Shown piece by piece: positions 11,561-23,535 of a DNA stretch of 64,000 nt; position 1 is the stretch's first letter; every line of letters starts with the position of its first letter. The DNA is from Neodiprion pinetum (Eukaryota; Arthropoda; Insecta; Hymenoptera; Diprionidae), in NCBI RefSeq assembly GCF_021155775.2, contig NC_060235.2, positions 20,637,598 to 20,701,597 on the forward strand, written 5' to 3'. Made by a program: the position numbers and the translations under genes. The notes beneath the pieces were generated by a model, which saw only the letters and a list, made by a program, of their open reading frames with translations, had not been told where the DNA came from and ran no database searches.

Positions 11561-14500
11561 CATTACATTGATAGAAATCCTATTGTCGTTTCTATCTGTA
11601 TGGTAAGACCCGTTATACGTGAAAATAAAACCACGACTTACCTATAGCAGCAGCATCTTATACGCTGTACGAGATGCTGATAGGTAAGGATACAGCGCCG
11701 TATCCTGGGTGCACATTTACCTCAGCTGTGTCTGTTACTTCTACGTGCATTTCACCCGGCAACCACTGACAGGCACCAACACCACTCGATATGCGGTGTA
11801 TAAAAGTCACCTACGCTTTCTACTAGACCGCGTAGGTGGTCGTAGACCTCCGTAATATACCTTAACCCACCGCCTCTCGTTTCATTATAATCGTCTATAC
11901 ACGGTGCAGATGCACTTGTGTATCCTCATCTGTTTCGCACTCTCTTATACCGATAGAAATTCAAATCATGATCGTTTTCACTCTCGGTCGGATATAATTT
12001 ACCGTGATTGTTGAAATTTAGCAGTTGCCAGAATTGATCTCGCATCCCGCATCATGCTTGATTAGCACAATTTTCACTCAAGATTCTGTAACCGGATGTC
12101 ATCGTTATAATCTTAAAACGAGAGATTCAATTTCTCTCGATATCTCAACGTCACTGTCATACTTGAGACCCTCGACACAAACTGTTCTCTCCTTTTACTT
12201 CGAATCATAATTTCGTTTGTATTTTTGTATTTTGAGTTACGAAAATATGAAACAAATTTCGCAAGCTTTTTGACTACGCCGTGAAAGTTTACCTACTTTA
12301 CTGTTCAGGTATTGAAATGATAACTTAACGTCCATGTACTTTGAAATGGCCAATATTAAAACACAGTTTTCAATACAACTTTGAGTTTGTTCTTGCAGAG
12401 TATCCCAAAGGTACTTCGTTGCTTGTGAAATAAACGCTTATAACAACCGTTGATCCGTATATCTTGGTTTCCAATGCATGCCAATAATCTTCCGTACCGG
12501 TCTAGCGATGTTCCATTCCGAAGCTGGTTCCCTCTATGGAAAATGATCCCAGACCAGTTTGACGTAAAAAATGATCCTCGCCGAGGAATAAAAAGAGTAA
12601 AAATGAAAAAAAGTTAAAAACAATTGAAGCAAGGGGCAGCGCTGGGTGTACACTGCTTATCCCGCGAACACACGTATGTACCTTTATGGAGGTATATAGC
12701 TACATACACGATCCTTAGCGTAATATATCAAGTTACACACGGGCGATCAGAGACTGGCTGTGGAGCATTATTTTCGTCCGGTGATGCAGAGGTATATAAG
12801 TGTGTAGAGCCAGCCTCTGGACTAACCGTACCCGCCGGTACAAAGACCTGAATGTTGCTGGGGAGCGGAGCCGACCTCGGGGTCTAATCAGATGCAGGTT
12901 AATCCTGCGGGGATCTTCTTTATGCTCTTCTCAGAGTAGAGAGGAGAGACGAAGAGAGAAGAGTAGAGGAGAGGAGAGGAGAGCGTGTGTCCGTATACTA
13001 GGACTCCGGATCCCGTGTCGTTACACTCACGTGCAGAGCGGAGGCGGCGCGGCGACCAGATCAGCCTTCCTTCCCAGCATCCCTGCAGCGCCGAGGTCCA
13101 TTCGACTGCGCAGCACCGGGATACGCGATACGAACCCATACACCGATCACCGCCGCAAAAGAAGAAGGGCTGCGGAACCCCCGCTGAAGCGTTTGTGCAC
13201 CGCAGGATTAAACGCAAATACCGCAAATGCGGTCGTGACTGTAATATGGGAAGTTTGATTTTAGATCAAAAATGTTCCACGTCAACGCCTGATCAACAAC
13301 GAATGTTCATAGATCGTCCGTTCAACCGGACTTAATAAGTGTTCACTGAGAAAAACTTTATTTGTCATGGTTATCGGAAAATTGTATAATGAGATTCGAG
13401 TTCGTTGCAATACCGTTTTCAATATTGTTGGAATTGAAACTGAGAAAATTAACTGCGAAAAAACATTTGATGTGGTTATTGTTATCAAGACTTTATTTGT
13501 TTCTTTGGTTTACTAAATTTTTTTTTTATCTCTTTTGTAGTTCAATGGTGATAAGTTACATTTTTTTTTTCTTTTGGATAGTGTTACTTGTGCGTACCGG
13601 TGACTATATCCAACAAAAAAAAAAATAAATAAAAAAATAACAACTTATATCAGATTTTCCAGTTACGGTTAAAAAACCCATTTTCCAGTAAGGTAAAAAA
13701 CTAAAATAGTTGGGGACTCTAGTAAACATGATTAGAAATCCATAATTTACTATAGCCAAAAAATAATGTTATGGGTACAAAGTGATCATCATATTTACAG
13801 CTGTAACCGTAAAGTTTAGTATACGTTACTATGCATTTGGATATGATGAATCATATTACATTTCCTTGTAACTGTTGACATGATTTGGCATTGATAATGC
13901 AACAAAGTTATATTAAGATGTCAATCAACCGAAAAATTGTGGGCAGATAAACAGACAGACTAATTCTGTCATCATTAAAAAATATTTTATCGAGAACTAT
14001 AGTCACACCAAATAGTCATTTGTACTATATTTTCTGCGAGATAAATGTTATCGTAACGAAACTCATTTCAATATAATTTCCTAATAACCGTAACGAAATA
14101 AAATTTTCCAAGTTCTTTGACGTATGTCGAATGGAGAATTTAATCCGCATTTGATCAAAATCGTAACGATATGATAAAAACAGTTAAATTATTGGGTAAT
14201 TTCATTCGGAGTTTGAAAATATAAACATTACCGTCCGCAGCGGCGTTAATATCGCCCATAAAATACAATTACAATCCCGGAATGAGATCGCGCTTTTCTG
14301 GTAAAGATCTGCCAAGTTTTATCCTGGTAGTAATTTTCAATAGATTTGATTTTTAACCCGATAGAGTATATCGAGTCGGAATTAAACTGCTGATTGGAAA
14401 AAGTTCTGGCATAGGTATGCCGTTTCCGTACGTAATAAGCTATTCGATAGATACGATATCTGGTTTTATATGCGCATTATACTATCGGCTCTAATCATTA

Positions 14501-17500
14501 TAGTATTTCCGAACGGCCAGGATCGTGAGCTCGATGTATCAGCCTGACCTTAAGACCGTAAAGAAGTTTGCTGGTACGGGGCTTATCGCATGATTATACA
14601 TCGCGCAAACGGCTCGAGCCCACGCTTTGTAACAGAACAGTTTCTCAATGCACATAAACCGACAGTGTTATAAATACGAGATGCATAATCAGGGCGCTGT
14701 AACACGCTGAAGAATTTTAAGAGGAATGAATTTGTCCATAGAATATATATGGGCCAGTCCACCAATTATCAACAAATAAATAGGACGTCAAAAGATCGAT
14801 CTGTCTAAAACTTTACCACTTGTAGTGTGTATCAAGATTGAAAAGTTCACCAAGTTCAAACCTGCTCGAACTCAACGTTTGCGATAAACGCCGCATCAAA
14901 GTTTATAGTTACGAGTTAAATGAGGTTTAAATCGCGAATTGTTTTCGTGTCGTTATCGGCATAAGAAAATCATGAAAAAACAAGTATCTTGTGTGAAAAA
15001 ATTCTCACGTTATCGAACATGTCATTCATTTCTGCACAAATTTTCTAAATCGGTCTCGAAATCGAATCTCAACTTTTTCATGAAAAACTCATATGTAAGA
15101 AAAATTTTGGTGGCGCATGAAAGAAGCGGGTTTTCGCCGAAAAACGTGTTTTTGAGACCGATTTCTAAAAGTTGTGCAGAAATGAATGACATATTCGGTA
15201 ACGTGAGAATTTTTTCACACAAGGTACCCGTTTCTTCACATTTTTTTTAATGCTGATAAAGATACGAAGATAATTCGCGACTAAACTTCAATTAGGTCGA
15301 AATGATAAACTTTGATGTGGCGTTTCTTGCGAGCGGTGAGTCCGAGAAAGTTTGAACTTGGTGAAATTTTCGAACTTGGTACACGCTACAAGAGGTAAAA
15401 ATTTCAGACAGACCGATTTTTGTCGTCCCATCCAATTGTTGATAAGTTCAATTCAAAAAAATCTTGCTATTAATCACTTTTTCATTTCAATTTCAACTCT
15501 GGCCTGCTTTACCATACAGCGTCTGATGCTTCTACGCTTCTAATATATCAACGGTCCCTGATTCGCCGCAGTCGAATGACGTCACGCTGCCGGCGCAGCA
15601 ACACCTCCATCGGACGATTCACCTGGTTCTAAATGTCGCGCAATTCTTTAGGTTTAAAATTCGAACTTCTGAATGGAAAGAAACGTAGAAAAAATATACT
15701 GTGCAGGGTTAAGAGAGCCATCGTAAGAAGTGGAAGAAGAAGAGAGAAAAAACAGCATTACACAATTGGCTTTCTACTGGCACGACGGTGGTCTTTTTTC
15801 TTTTCTTTCCGTTTCTTTTTTTGTTTTGCTTAGTTCAGAGCGCCGTGGTAATTCATTGAGCCAACTCTTCGAGCAAAGCCGAAGCTAATCTCCACAACAA
15901 TACGATCTGGGGATCACCGAATAGGCCGACGGTTGATTTTAAAATTATGAAAGAACCGTCACAAAGCTTGGCCCTCGAGTGATGCTCAGTCCTCTTTCGA
16001 ACAGGTGACTCCAGGTACCGGCGTCATTATCCTTTCAACGAATAATAACCCGCGCGTATCTAGGACGCGTTGTACTCAGACCATAATTTGAGCCGAAACA
16101 GCATTCAGGAGAAACCGAAAATGTCCATCTTGTCACGGTTGTTCCGTCAGATGAACCCAACTTCTGCAAATAATCAAAGAGTAATGAATTCCGGGTTGAT
16201 CTCAACGCTATGAAAAAAAAAAAAGAAAAACCTATTTCTACACAGTATACACATTAATTTTCGAAATCCCGTTTCACAGGTTCAAAAAATGTCAAAATAT
16301 GTTCCATCACGTTTTCCAAAATTTGGAAATTGGTGTGAAAACATTTCTCACCGCGTAGTTGAACAATTGATGACGATTTCGGTTCTCTTTATGCCGATGG
16401 TTAAACGATTCCCGGAATTAATTTTGGCCGAGACGTGGATGTTTTTTTTTTTTTGTTTTGCGGCTGAAAATGGTCCGCGATGGTCAAAGTTATCCCGCAT
16501 CGACTCTAGCGGCCTTTTTAAAAAACCTGTTCCTGGCTCTGGGCCTTCGAGCAGGTCCCCTTCGTGCGGCAAGGGTACCTGCTTGCCTCACATCTTGGGC
16601 AGTAGGACCTGCCTGCCTCCTGAACGCCGATACCTGTCCGATGCTTCTTACGCCTCGGCGGCATAAAATAGATCCTGGCCTCTTCTCGACCCAAGCCGCA
16701 AGCAGCACTGGATCAAGGTTCTTACATCCCAACCGCGATCTGCCTGGGTAATCGGAGTTGTCATTTCCGACCTTCCGCTGACTGGGCGACACCCTGAAAA
16801 GGAGCCCAAAAAAACGAACGAAGGACGTCCAGCTTATCAAAGAGATTCGTCCATCTCGAAATACGTTTTCAATAAAACCTATAGCCATTCACAGAGAAGT
16901 CTAAGCGCAGCCTTGATGAATTCAGTTCAATTGATACGCGAAGCAAAAAATACTTCTGGATTTGTTTGATGCAAAAAGATTTTGTTTCGACACGAACCCG
17001 TTAAATAAATTACTTGCCGTCAGTTAGATAATTTTATTAAATTTGGTAAAAAATTTCTTTCAAAACGATAGTCTTTTTATTTTTTTTTAGCAGAAGGGGG
17101 GGGGGGGGACTTGCAAATCTCACAGCAGATAATCAATTACCATAAAGTGATACAATTTTCCGAAAAAATTATATTATAAAGTGAAATCGGCACCTATCAC
17201 ATATTGTTAAAGACGGCACATTAAGCTCAAGAACTTGAAGCTGTCGCAAAGAAAGTTGCGATTATTCAACAACTACTTGCAATTGTCATTAGACCTGATT
17301 GACAGACGTTTTTGATTAAAATTTTCGCATCATTTTTCATAAGGGTCGAGTAGTCTTAAAAATGTTCTACGAAATCGATAATTAAGCCACGCTCGAATTT
17401 ATTTCCTCACAATTCCTGTGCTTTTCGCACACCTATGTTATACTGATTCAATGCGAAAGATTCATACGTCAACAGCTTTGGAAAATTGGAAATTTCGTTT

Positions 17501-20500
17501 CTTTCGGCTCTTGAGGATGTATAGGGCGTGCGGTTAGCTCAAAAACGTGTTGTAAGAAACACATGACTGAACAATGTGACTGAACAAGTGTAATTAAGCC
17601 GTGTCGTAAAGCTGAATCATGCTTAAAAAGTACCTGTGATTTGTAAAAAAAATGGTTAAACGCTTAACTTCATCTGTCATCACCCTGTTATTAGCAATGT
17701 CAGAAAAATTAAAATATTCGATCATTTTCTTGTAGAAAAAATTGATAGCTTACCTCATTCGCATATAAATACAGTACAGATTGTCTAACAAAAAGTGATA
17801 TTTTTTCTTGAACTCATCGGTTGGTAAAAAAAATTCTACATGTTAAATCATTACAATTTACAGATGATAAACTCGTGATTCAGCGAGGAATACTTTATTG
17901 TTACTCAAAACCTAGTTCAAACGATCTATGGAGAATTCTTTTGCGAATGTAGACTCTTCAGTAATAAATAATCCAATATAACGTTATTTCTTCGAAACAG
18001 TTAGTGCAATGACATGCTTATACTAAACATTCAATATTTCAAATTTGTTTCTTGTGTGACGAGGACTTTACAGTTATTTTGAAATTTACTATCGATTGGC
18101 CCCAGTGACAGTTTGTAAATATTTGTTTCGACAGATTTTTAAGCTAACTGTACGTTCCATACACCCTGAAGACTAGCGCCTCTTAGGCTAATTCCGAAAG
18201 GTTTGGGTTTTGCCGTTCCCTGTATAGAAAATTGTTCTATAGGGGGAGATTACACGAGTATTTTCCTACCTGGGTACACTTTGAACGTAGGTAGGGCCTC
18301 TTTCGCGAGATGGGTAACAGCTCGGTGTTTATTAGCAAGAGAGCGTGTCTCTCTCCGAGACCAACTGCGTTAATTTTACACTCTAAGGCATTAAAGGCCG
18401 GGGGTATTTCAACTGGGGGCTGACTATAATCTTCTAAATTTCTCTCGGCGTACCGGAAAGCGAGAGAGGGAGAGAGAGGGAGATAGGGAGAGAGAGAGAG
18501 AGAGGGGGGGGGTGAGTGAGCCTATGTCTACCGCTAAACGTGACCTCCCCTTCCACCCCCGTACATCATGACGGGCACGCTAAATTGCCCCGCTAAAGTA
18601 ATCACACAGTGTATAATGACAAGTAGTGCCTGGCTGTGTCTGTACATATTACGCATATCGCGAGGGTGTTGCTATTACTTCACGCGGCCCAACCTTGCTG
18701 TCAAAAATTGTTGTGTTCAAACCAGACGTACCGATTGCGAACAGCTGTAATTTGAATATTTTCATTACAGCAGTATAAGTATATATCAAAAATAAAAGTG
18801 TAGTGTAGTCTTTTACTGACTTTTTTTGGCAGTTTTTTTTTTTTATTACTTCTTCTTCATCACCGAGAATCATAAATTCAACCCTTGAGTACACACCAGG
18901 TCTGTCGAACCCTGTCCTCAACTTTCGATTTTACGACCATTGTAGCCAAATTTTTTTTAAATTCTCGCCCAATGTATGAAAAATTTAAAAAATTACAATT
19001 TTTTCACCAAATTTCCTTTTTTTCCCAAAAAAACATTTTTCTTACGAATTGTTTTCGGTGATTTAACACATCTGCAGAGGCGTTTGAACTACAGGAATGA
19101 TTAGTTCTGAAACGGTAGACCGTGAAAAAATCACAGGGTCTCACAGACCCAGAGTTTACTCGCTGATCGAAAAAAATATGTGTCTACTCGAAGGGTTGAG
19201 TCTCATTTGGAGTTGCGATTTGAAACATTTGAAATATTTCAAAGCGAAGGTTTGTGGGTCTTTTTTTAAATGTACGAAACTCAATTTACGAGACAAAATT
19301 GTAAACAGATTTGCTAGGAAATTTTTATTGCGAAATATTGATCAAGTTTTAAGTCTAATAAACTTTCATAGAAAAACTTCCAATGATTTTGACTGTCAAT
19401 TCGCAGTATGACAATTCATACACGATGTTAAATATTCTGCAATGCTTGCATCTACTTTATACGATTTATTTCTTTTTTTTCGAGTGTATATAAAATAGAA
19501 TTCCACCATATTGTCCTTGAATAATTTACTGACAACGGTGTCGAGTGATGTTTTTGTTTCAAGCTTTTTTGCTGATATTTTATACCTTCACAAGCATATG
19601 AACTTTCCGCCTATGTAAATTCGGAAATGAGACATTTTTAGAATGAACAAGAAATAAATCGAATTGCAATAAAGGAACAAATCTGTTTCAGATGCGTCTT
19701 CGTCGAACGAGGCGGTGCACCTGCAGCAGCGTCTGAGGAGTTTAAGCACCGAGCTTGTAACCCTCAGAAACCGACTCCACGTTGGGCAGCCCCAAAACTC
19801 GGGCAAAAGTTCTGAAAAAGGACACGGGGCCCCGGCGGTTCCTCCGAGGACGACTTTGCCCCCGCCACCGACGGCCGCATCCCACGGGACAAGCTACCCT
19901 CTGACCGGGACGAGCATAGCGCACCCCCGCAACGCTCATTCGGCGAATAATAATAACAACAACAGCAGCACCAACAACAACAATAACAGCGCTAACAATA
20001 ACAACACCCTCGGTCGGAACTCCGCAGCGAATAATGTCATTTCCGGTTTGTGAAGATTTATTTTATTACCGATTGCTTTACAATTTACATTCCGGGGATA
20101 AATTCTTTTCCACAGCTATGGGCTCTGGATAATTCGCTTTGACGGTAAGCGGATACTGGAATTAACACGCTTCGCGATTCCGTCGATTCTGTAATCAAAT
20201 CCCTCGAGCACGCGTTATTCGATAAAAATGTATCGTGAAAAATTTAGGCATTTAACGAGTTCAATTGTGAGATAGAAGTTATATCAATAAGAACGTGAAA
20301 TCCATGAAGTATTGTTTCAAAGATTGAGACTATATGCAAGATCTCAAAGTTTTTTGAAGAAATAAAAAAAATTACAAACGTACATAAGTTATTTTCTTTT
20401 TCTTTATATTTATAATGACTGAATCGTATTGCTTGATTATAATTTTCATACATCTGGGCTTATTTCATTTTTGGATAGATTCTCTGATGATTGGCTGGAA

Positions 20501-23500
20501 GGAGTTTCCAAAAACCTTATTATACCTTCGATAAATCCATAAATGGATTGATCATGACTTACTGCGATTTTGCATAATTCCAGAAAAATTGCAGGTAAAT
20601 TGATTTGAAACAGAAAAAAACTGAGCTGATAATAATTGATAGAAATCGGCTGAAGCGGTGAACTTTTCAAAGATCATATAATTATTAGTAATAAAATAAT
20701 TTACGTAATTGCTGTGTAATCATTGGTAATTGGGCTTCGTTAGTTGTAAGAGAAATCATAGAGGGGCTGATAATTTGGCTCTTTCTCCCTCTCTTTCTCT
20801 CTCTCGTAAGTCGCAAGGGTGGACAGAAATAAGTCGAGAGAAAAAAACAAAAACGAATTGGAGTACCAACAGCCATGGCCCCCGGCAAATCGACGTTGTC
20901 GGAACCCTCACAGTTATCGAGAAGACTTTGTTTATTGAATTTGATCTCGGAGGGTGTCGGTGAGAGTTGCCGAGCGATTGACTCGGCCTTGATTACCTGT
21001 CAGTTAAATGCGTACTATCGTCGAAGAGCCGTCAGCCCCGGACCCTTAGTCACCGAGTAGTCGAGCATACCTCGATAAGGTTATCAGCCCTCGCGGTAAG
21101 TTTGGCCGATTTTTCTTGCGGGAGAGACAGGGCTCAGCTGATAGGCAGGATAGTAGTGGAGGATGACGAGGGATGCCAGAGCGAGAAGTAAAACGTGCTA
21201 ATCTATTTGTCCCCACAGATCCTGACTCACCGAAGAAACGTCACCTGGTCCTGGACGATGGGATAGTGTCCTGCGTGACGGCGCTGGGCTCCCTGCCGCC
21301 GCCTCCGATAGCAAGTATAATCTCGGATGCGAGGAACGTCAAGACGTCGTTGCACCACAGGTGCCTCGTCAAGACGCTGACGACGCCGACCTCCGTATCG
21401 ACGAACTCCTGCACGAGCCTAGACGACCTGATTCACCTTTCAGGACCGCTGACGGAAGACGCGGTACTAAAGTGTCTTCAAGCGAGGTTCTGCGCCGAAC
21501 AGTATCACGTGAGTCTTACCCCGTCAAAATTTGACACTAACAATTTTTCTCTCGGCCAAGGTCGACCAACGGTCGCTGACGACCATCTTCGAGGTGATGG
21601 TCCCGCTTCGAACTCCCTGCTAATTACCGCTGTTTCAATATCGCGGTCTCCAATTTCCCAGATTTTTTTCTCATCGGTACTCCCGTCGATGAGGAGTCGG
21701 ATATCGCATGAAACATTGATCATTGGTAACGGGGTGCTGGACTGACAGTAACGGTTTGTTCGTACTTTGCGTTTCGTGATTCGACAGTTCGACCGGCAAT
21801 TGCGGACAAGTTAAACGTGGCGAAAGGAGATCATTGCCCTGTTCATGGACTGTGCGCGAATATTCGATATTTTGGAAACAAGATGGGACGATTTGGTGTT
21901 TACCAGGTATACACGGTACGCTGATGATAAATCCGAGGGTACATGTTGAGACCGGGTATATATATGTATATATATCTGCTCGCTCAGTTCTCGGTGAACG
22001 GTGGAGACTCAGGTTAGTGGCGCCCGAGGCAGTTCCATGCCTCTCCGTAGGAATGCAAACAGACAAAATCAACGTGTTCCAGGCGGTCTCTCTCGTCCGC
22101 ATGCAAGGAAACACCGACAACAGCTACATCACGGCTGATATTCGATTGCGCTATCCGCCCTTATAACAGCGAGCAAACAGCTCCTACTCGGCTGAGTTCT
22201 ACCGTCCCTACACATCCACTCCCCAAAGTGCCCTCCCATTCCAATGTCAACCCCTCCAGGATCTCAGTGTACATCCAAATTTCGACTATCGGTTGTAATC
22301 TGTTCTTGCTCAAATAATCAACCCACCCTCAAGCAAGACCTTTGTCCACGATGAATATATTCCCATGGTTTCATGTCGTCTAAGTCTCGGCCGAGGACAA
22401 ATCTTCACCGAGTAAATTACGAGGCTAGACGTTCATCGAGCATTCATCCTATTGCGAGGCTTTCGGTGAAACGGTGACTCTTGCCTGGCCATTAACAAGG
22501 TATTTCAAGAGTTTAATTATTTGGAAAGAGTTCGGAATGATAAAGTTAGCTTCTCCGTCAAAAATCCCGCGAATAAGTGTAACGACCAGTAACGTCATTA
22601 TCTACAACCAGTGTTTGGCAATCAGTGCGTAATCTACTCGGGACGAAACAGCGCAACGTCCTCTGAAGACATTCCTTACAATTCGGTGGCACATGGTAGG
22701 CAAAGTCAGGTAGGCGGTCCACCGCGTGACCGCGAGCTTTCCATCTAGCATCCCCATTCTCCATACACCGTTAAACATTAATCTTAATTCCAAATCAACA
22801 GTTACAGCTGGTCCGCAGTTGCATCGCGAGCTGACTGGACAGCTTGTTTATGTTAATGCAAACTCCCCTCGCTTCTGCTATATAGCATGCTAGACGCCAA
22901 ACCTGCATGAGCGTATATATCTTTCCATTACCGGAATGGTACATAGATTACAGATACGTTACACGATTACTCGGACGTAATTCCTTACGGTTTAACCGAA
23001 GTACACCGACATTCCGTTGGATGGGGCGTGTCGGGGACAGTTTTTGCATGTGTTAAAAAGAGAGAAATTCTTGATATACCTTCCAACGATGTTTACGTCT
23101 ATTTTTCACCGGCGTTTGAAAGTGCCTTGTGTCTGATATTGTGAAAAGAGGTGTTCGGTACCGTCTAATTATAAATACTTTCATGGTTCCCTGACTTGTT
23201 TCATGTCTTCATGTTTTCACTGCATGTAACCGGAGCGTGCATCTAGTGGGAAAACCGAATACCGAATAACGATAAATAATAACAACAATAATAATAAGGA
23301 CGGCAATAATGATGGGGAATACGCAGGTGCGTGTAATGTATTTACCGCGTGTCAGGCAAATGTTTCCCGAAGGCTAGGGCTGCGCAAGACGTGGGATCAG
23401 TTCTGGTCCCTTCCTTCCTTCCTTCTTTCTTTCCTCCATTCTTTCGCTCTCTTTTTATCGTTCCCCCCTCTTTTTTCGTCCTTGTTTATTTTACTTTTTT

Positions 23501-23504
23501 CTCA

Positions 23505-23535
<31 letters not shown>

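Larger units (their letters stand above)
11326..19691 (+). other. Myosin intron 1 (8.4 kb): repeats, GC-rich patches, no other gene
   Basis: Holds a (GT)n tract near 11528-11550, a GC-rich block around 12,800-13,260 that is open in several frames, a diverged MITE beginning near 13344, a foldback element at 14767-15444, a second GC-rich island at about 16,450-16,800, and a purine-rich (GA/G)n tract around 18,460-18,512. The long first intron of a developmental gene is a usual place for enhancers. I see no specific binding-site cluster that I would defend. Confidence 0.6.

Noticed and set aside
11390..11647. Plus-strand 148-codon frame overlapping myosin exon 1
   Set aside because: It is in a different frame from the supported exon and continues through intron sequence and a (GT)n tract.
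19742..19939. Minus-strand frame opposite myosin exon 2
   Set aside because: Shadow of the GC-rich exon; no splice sites or domain.
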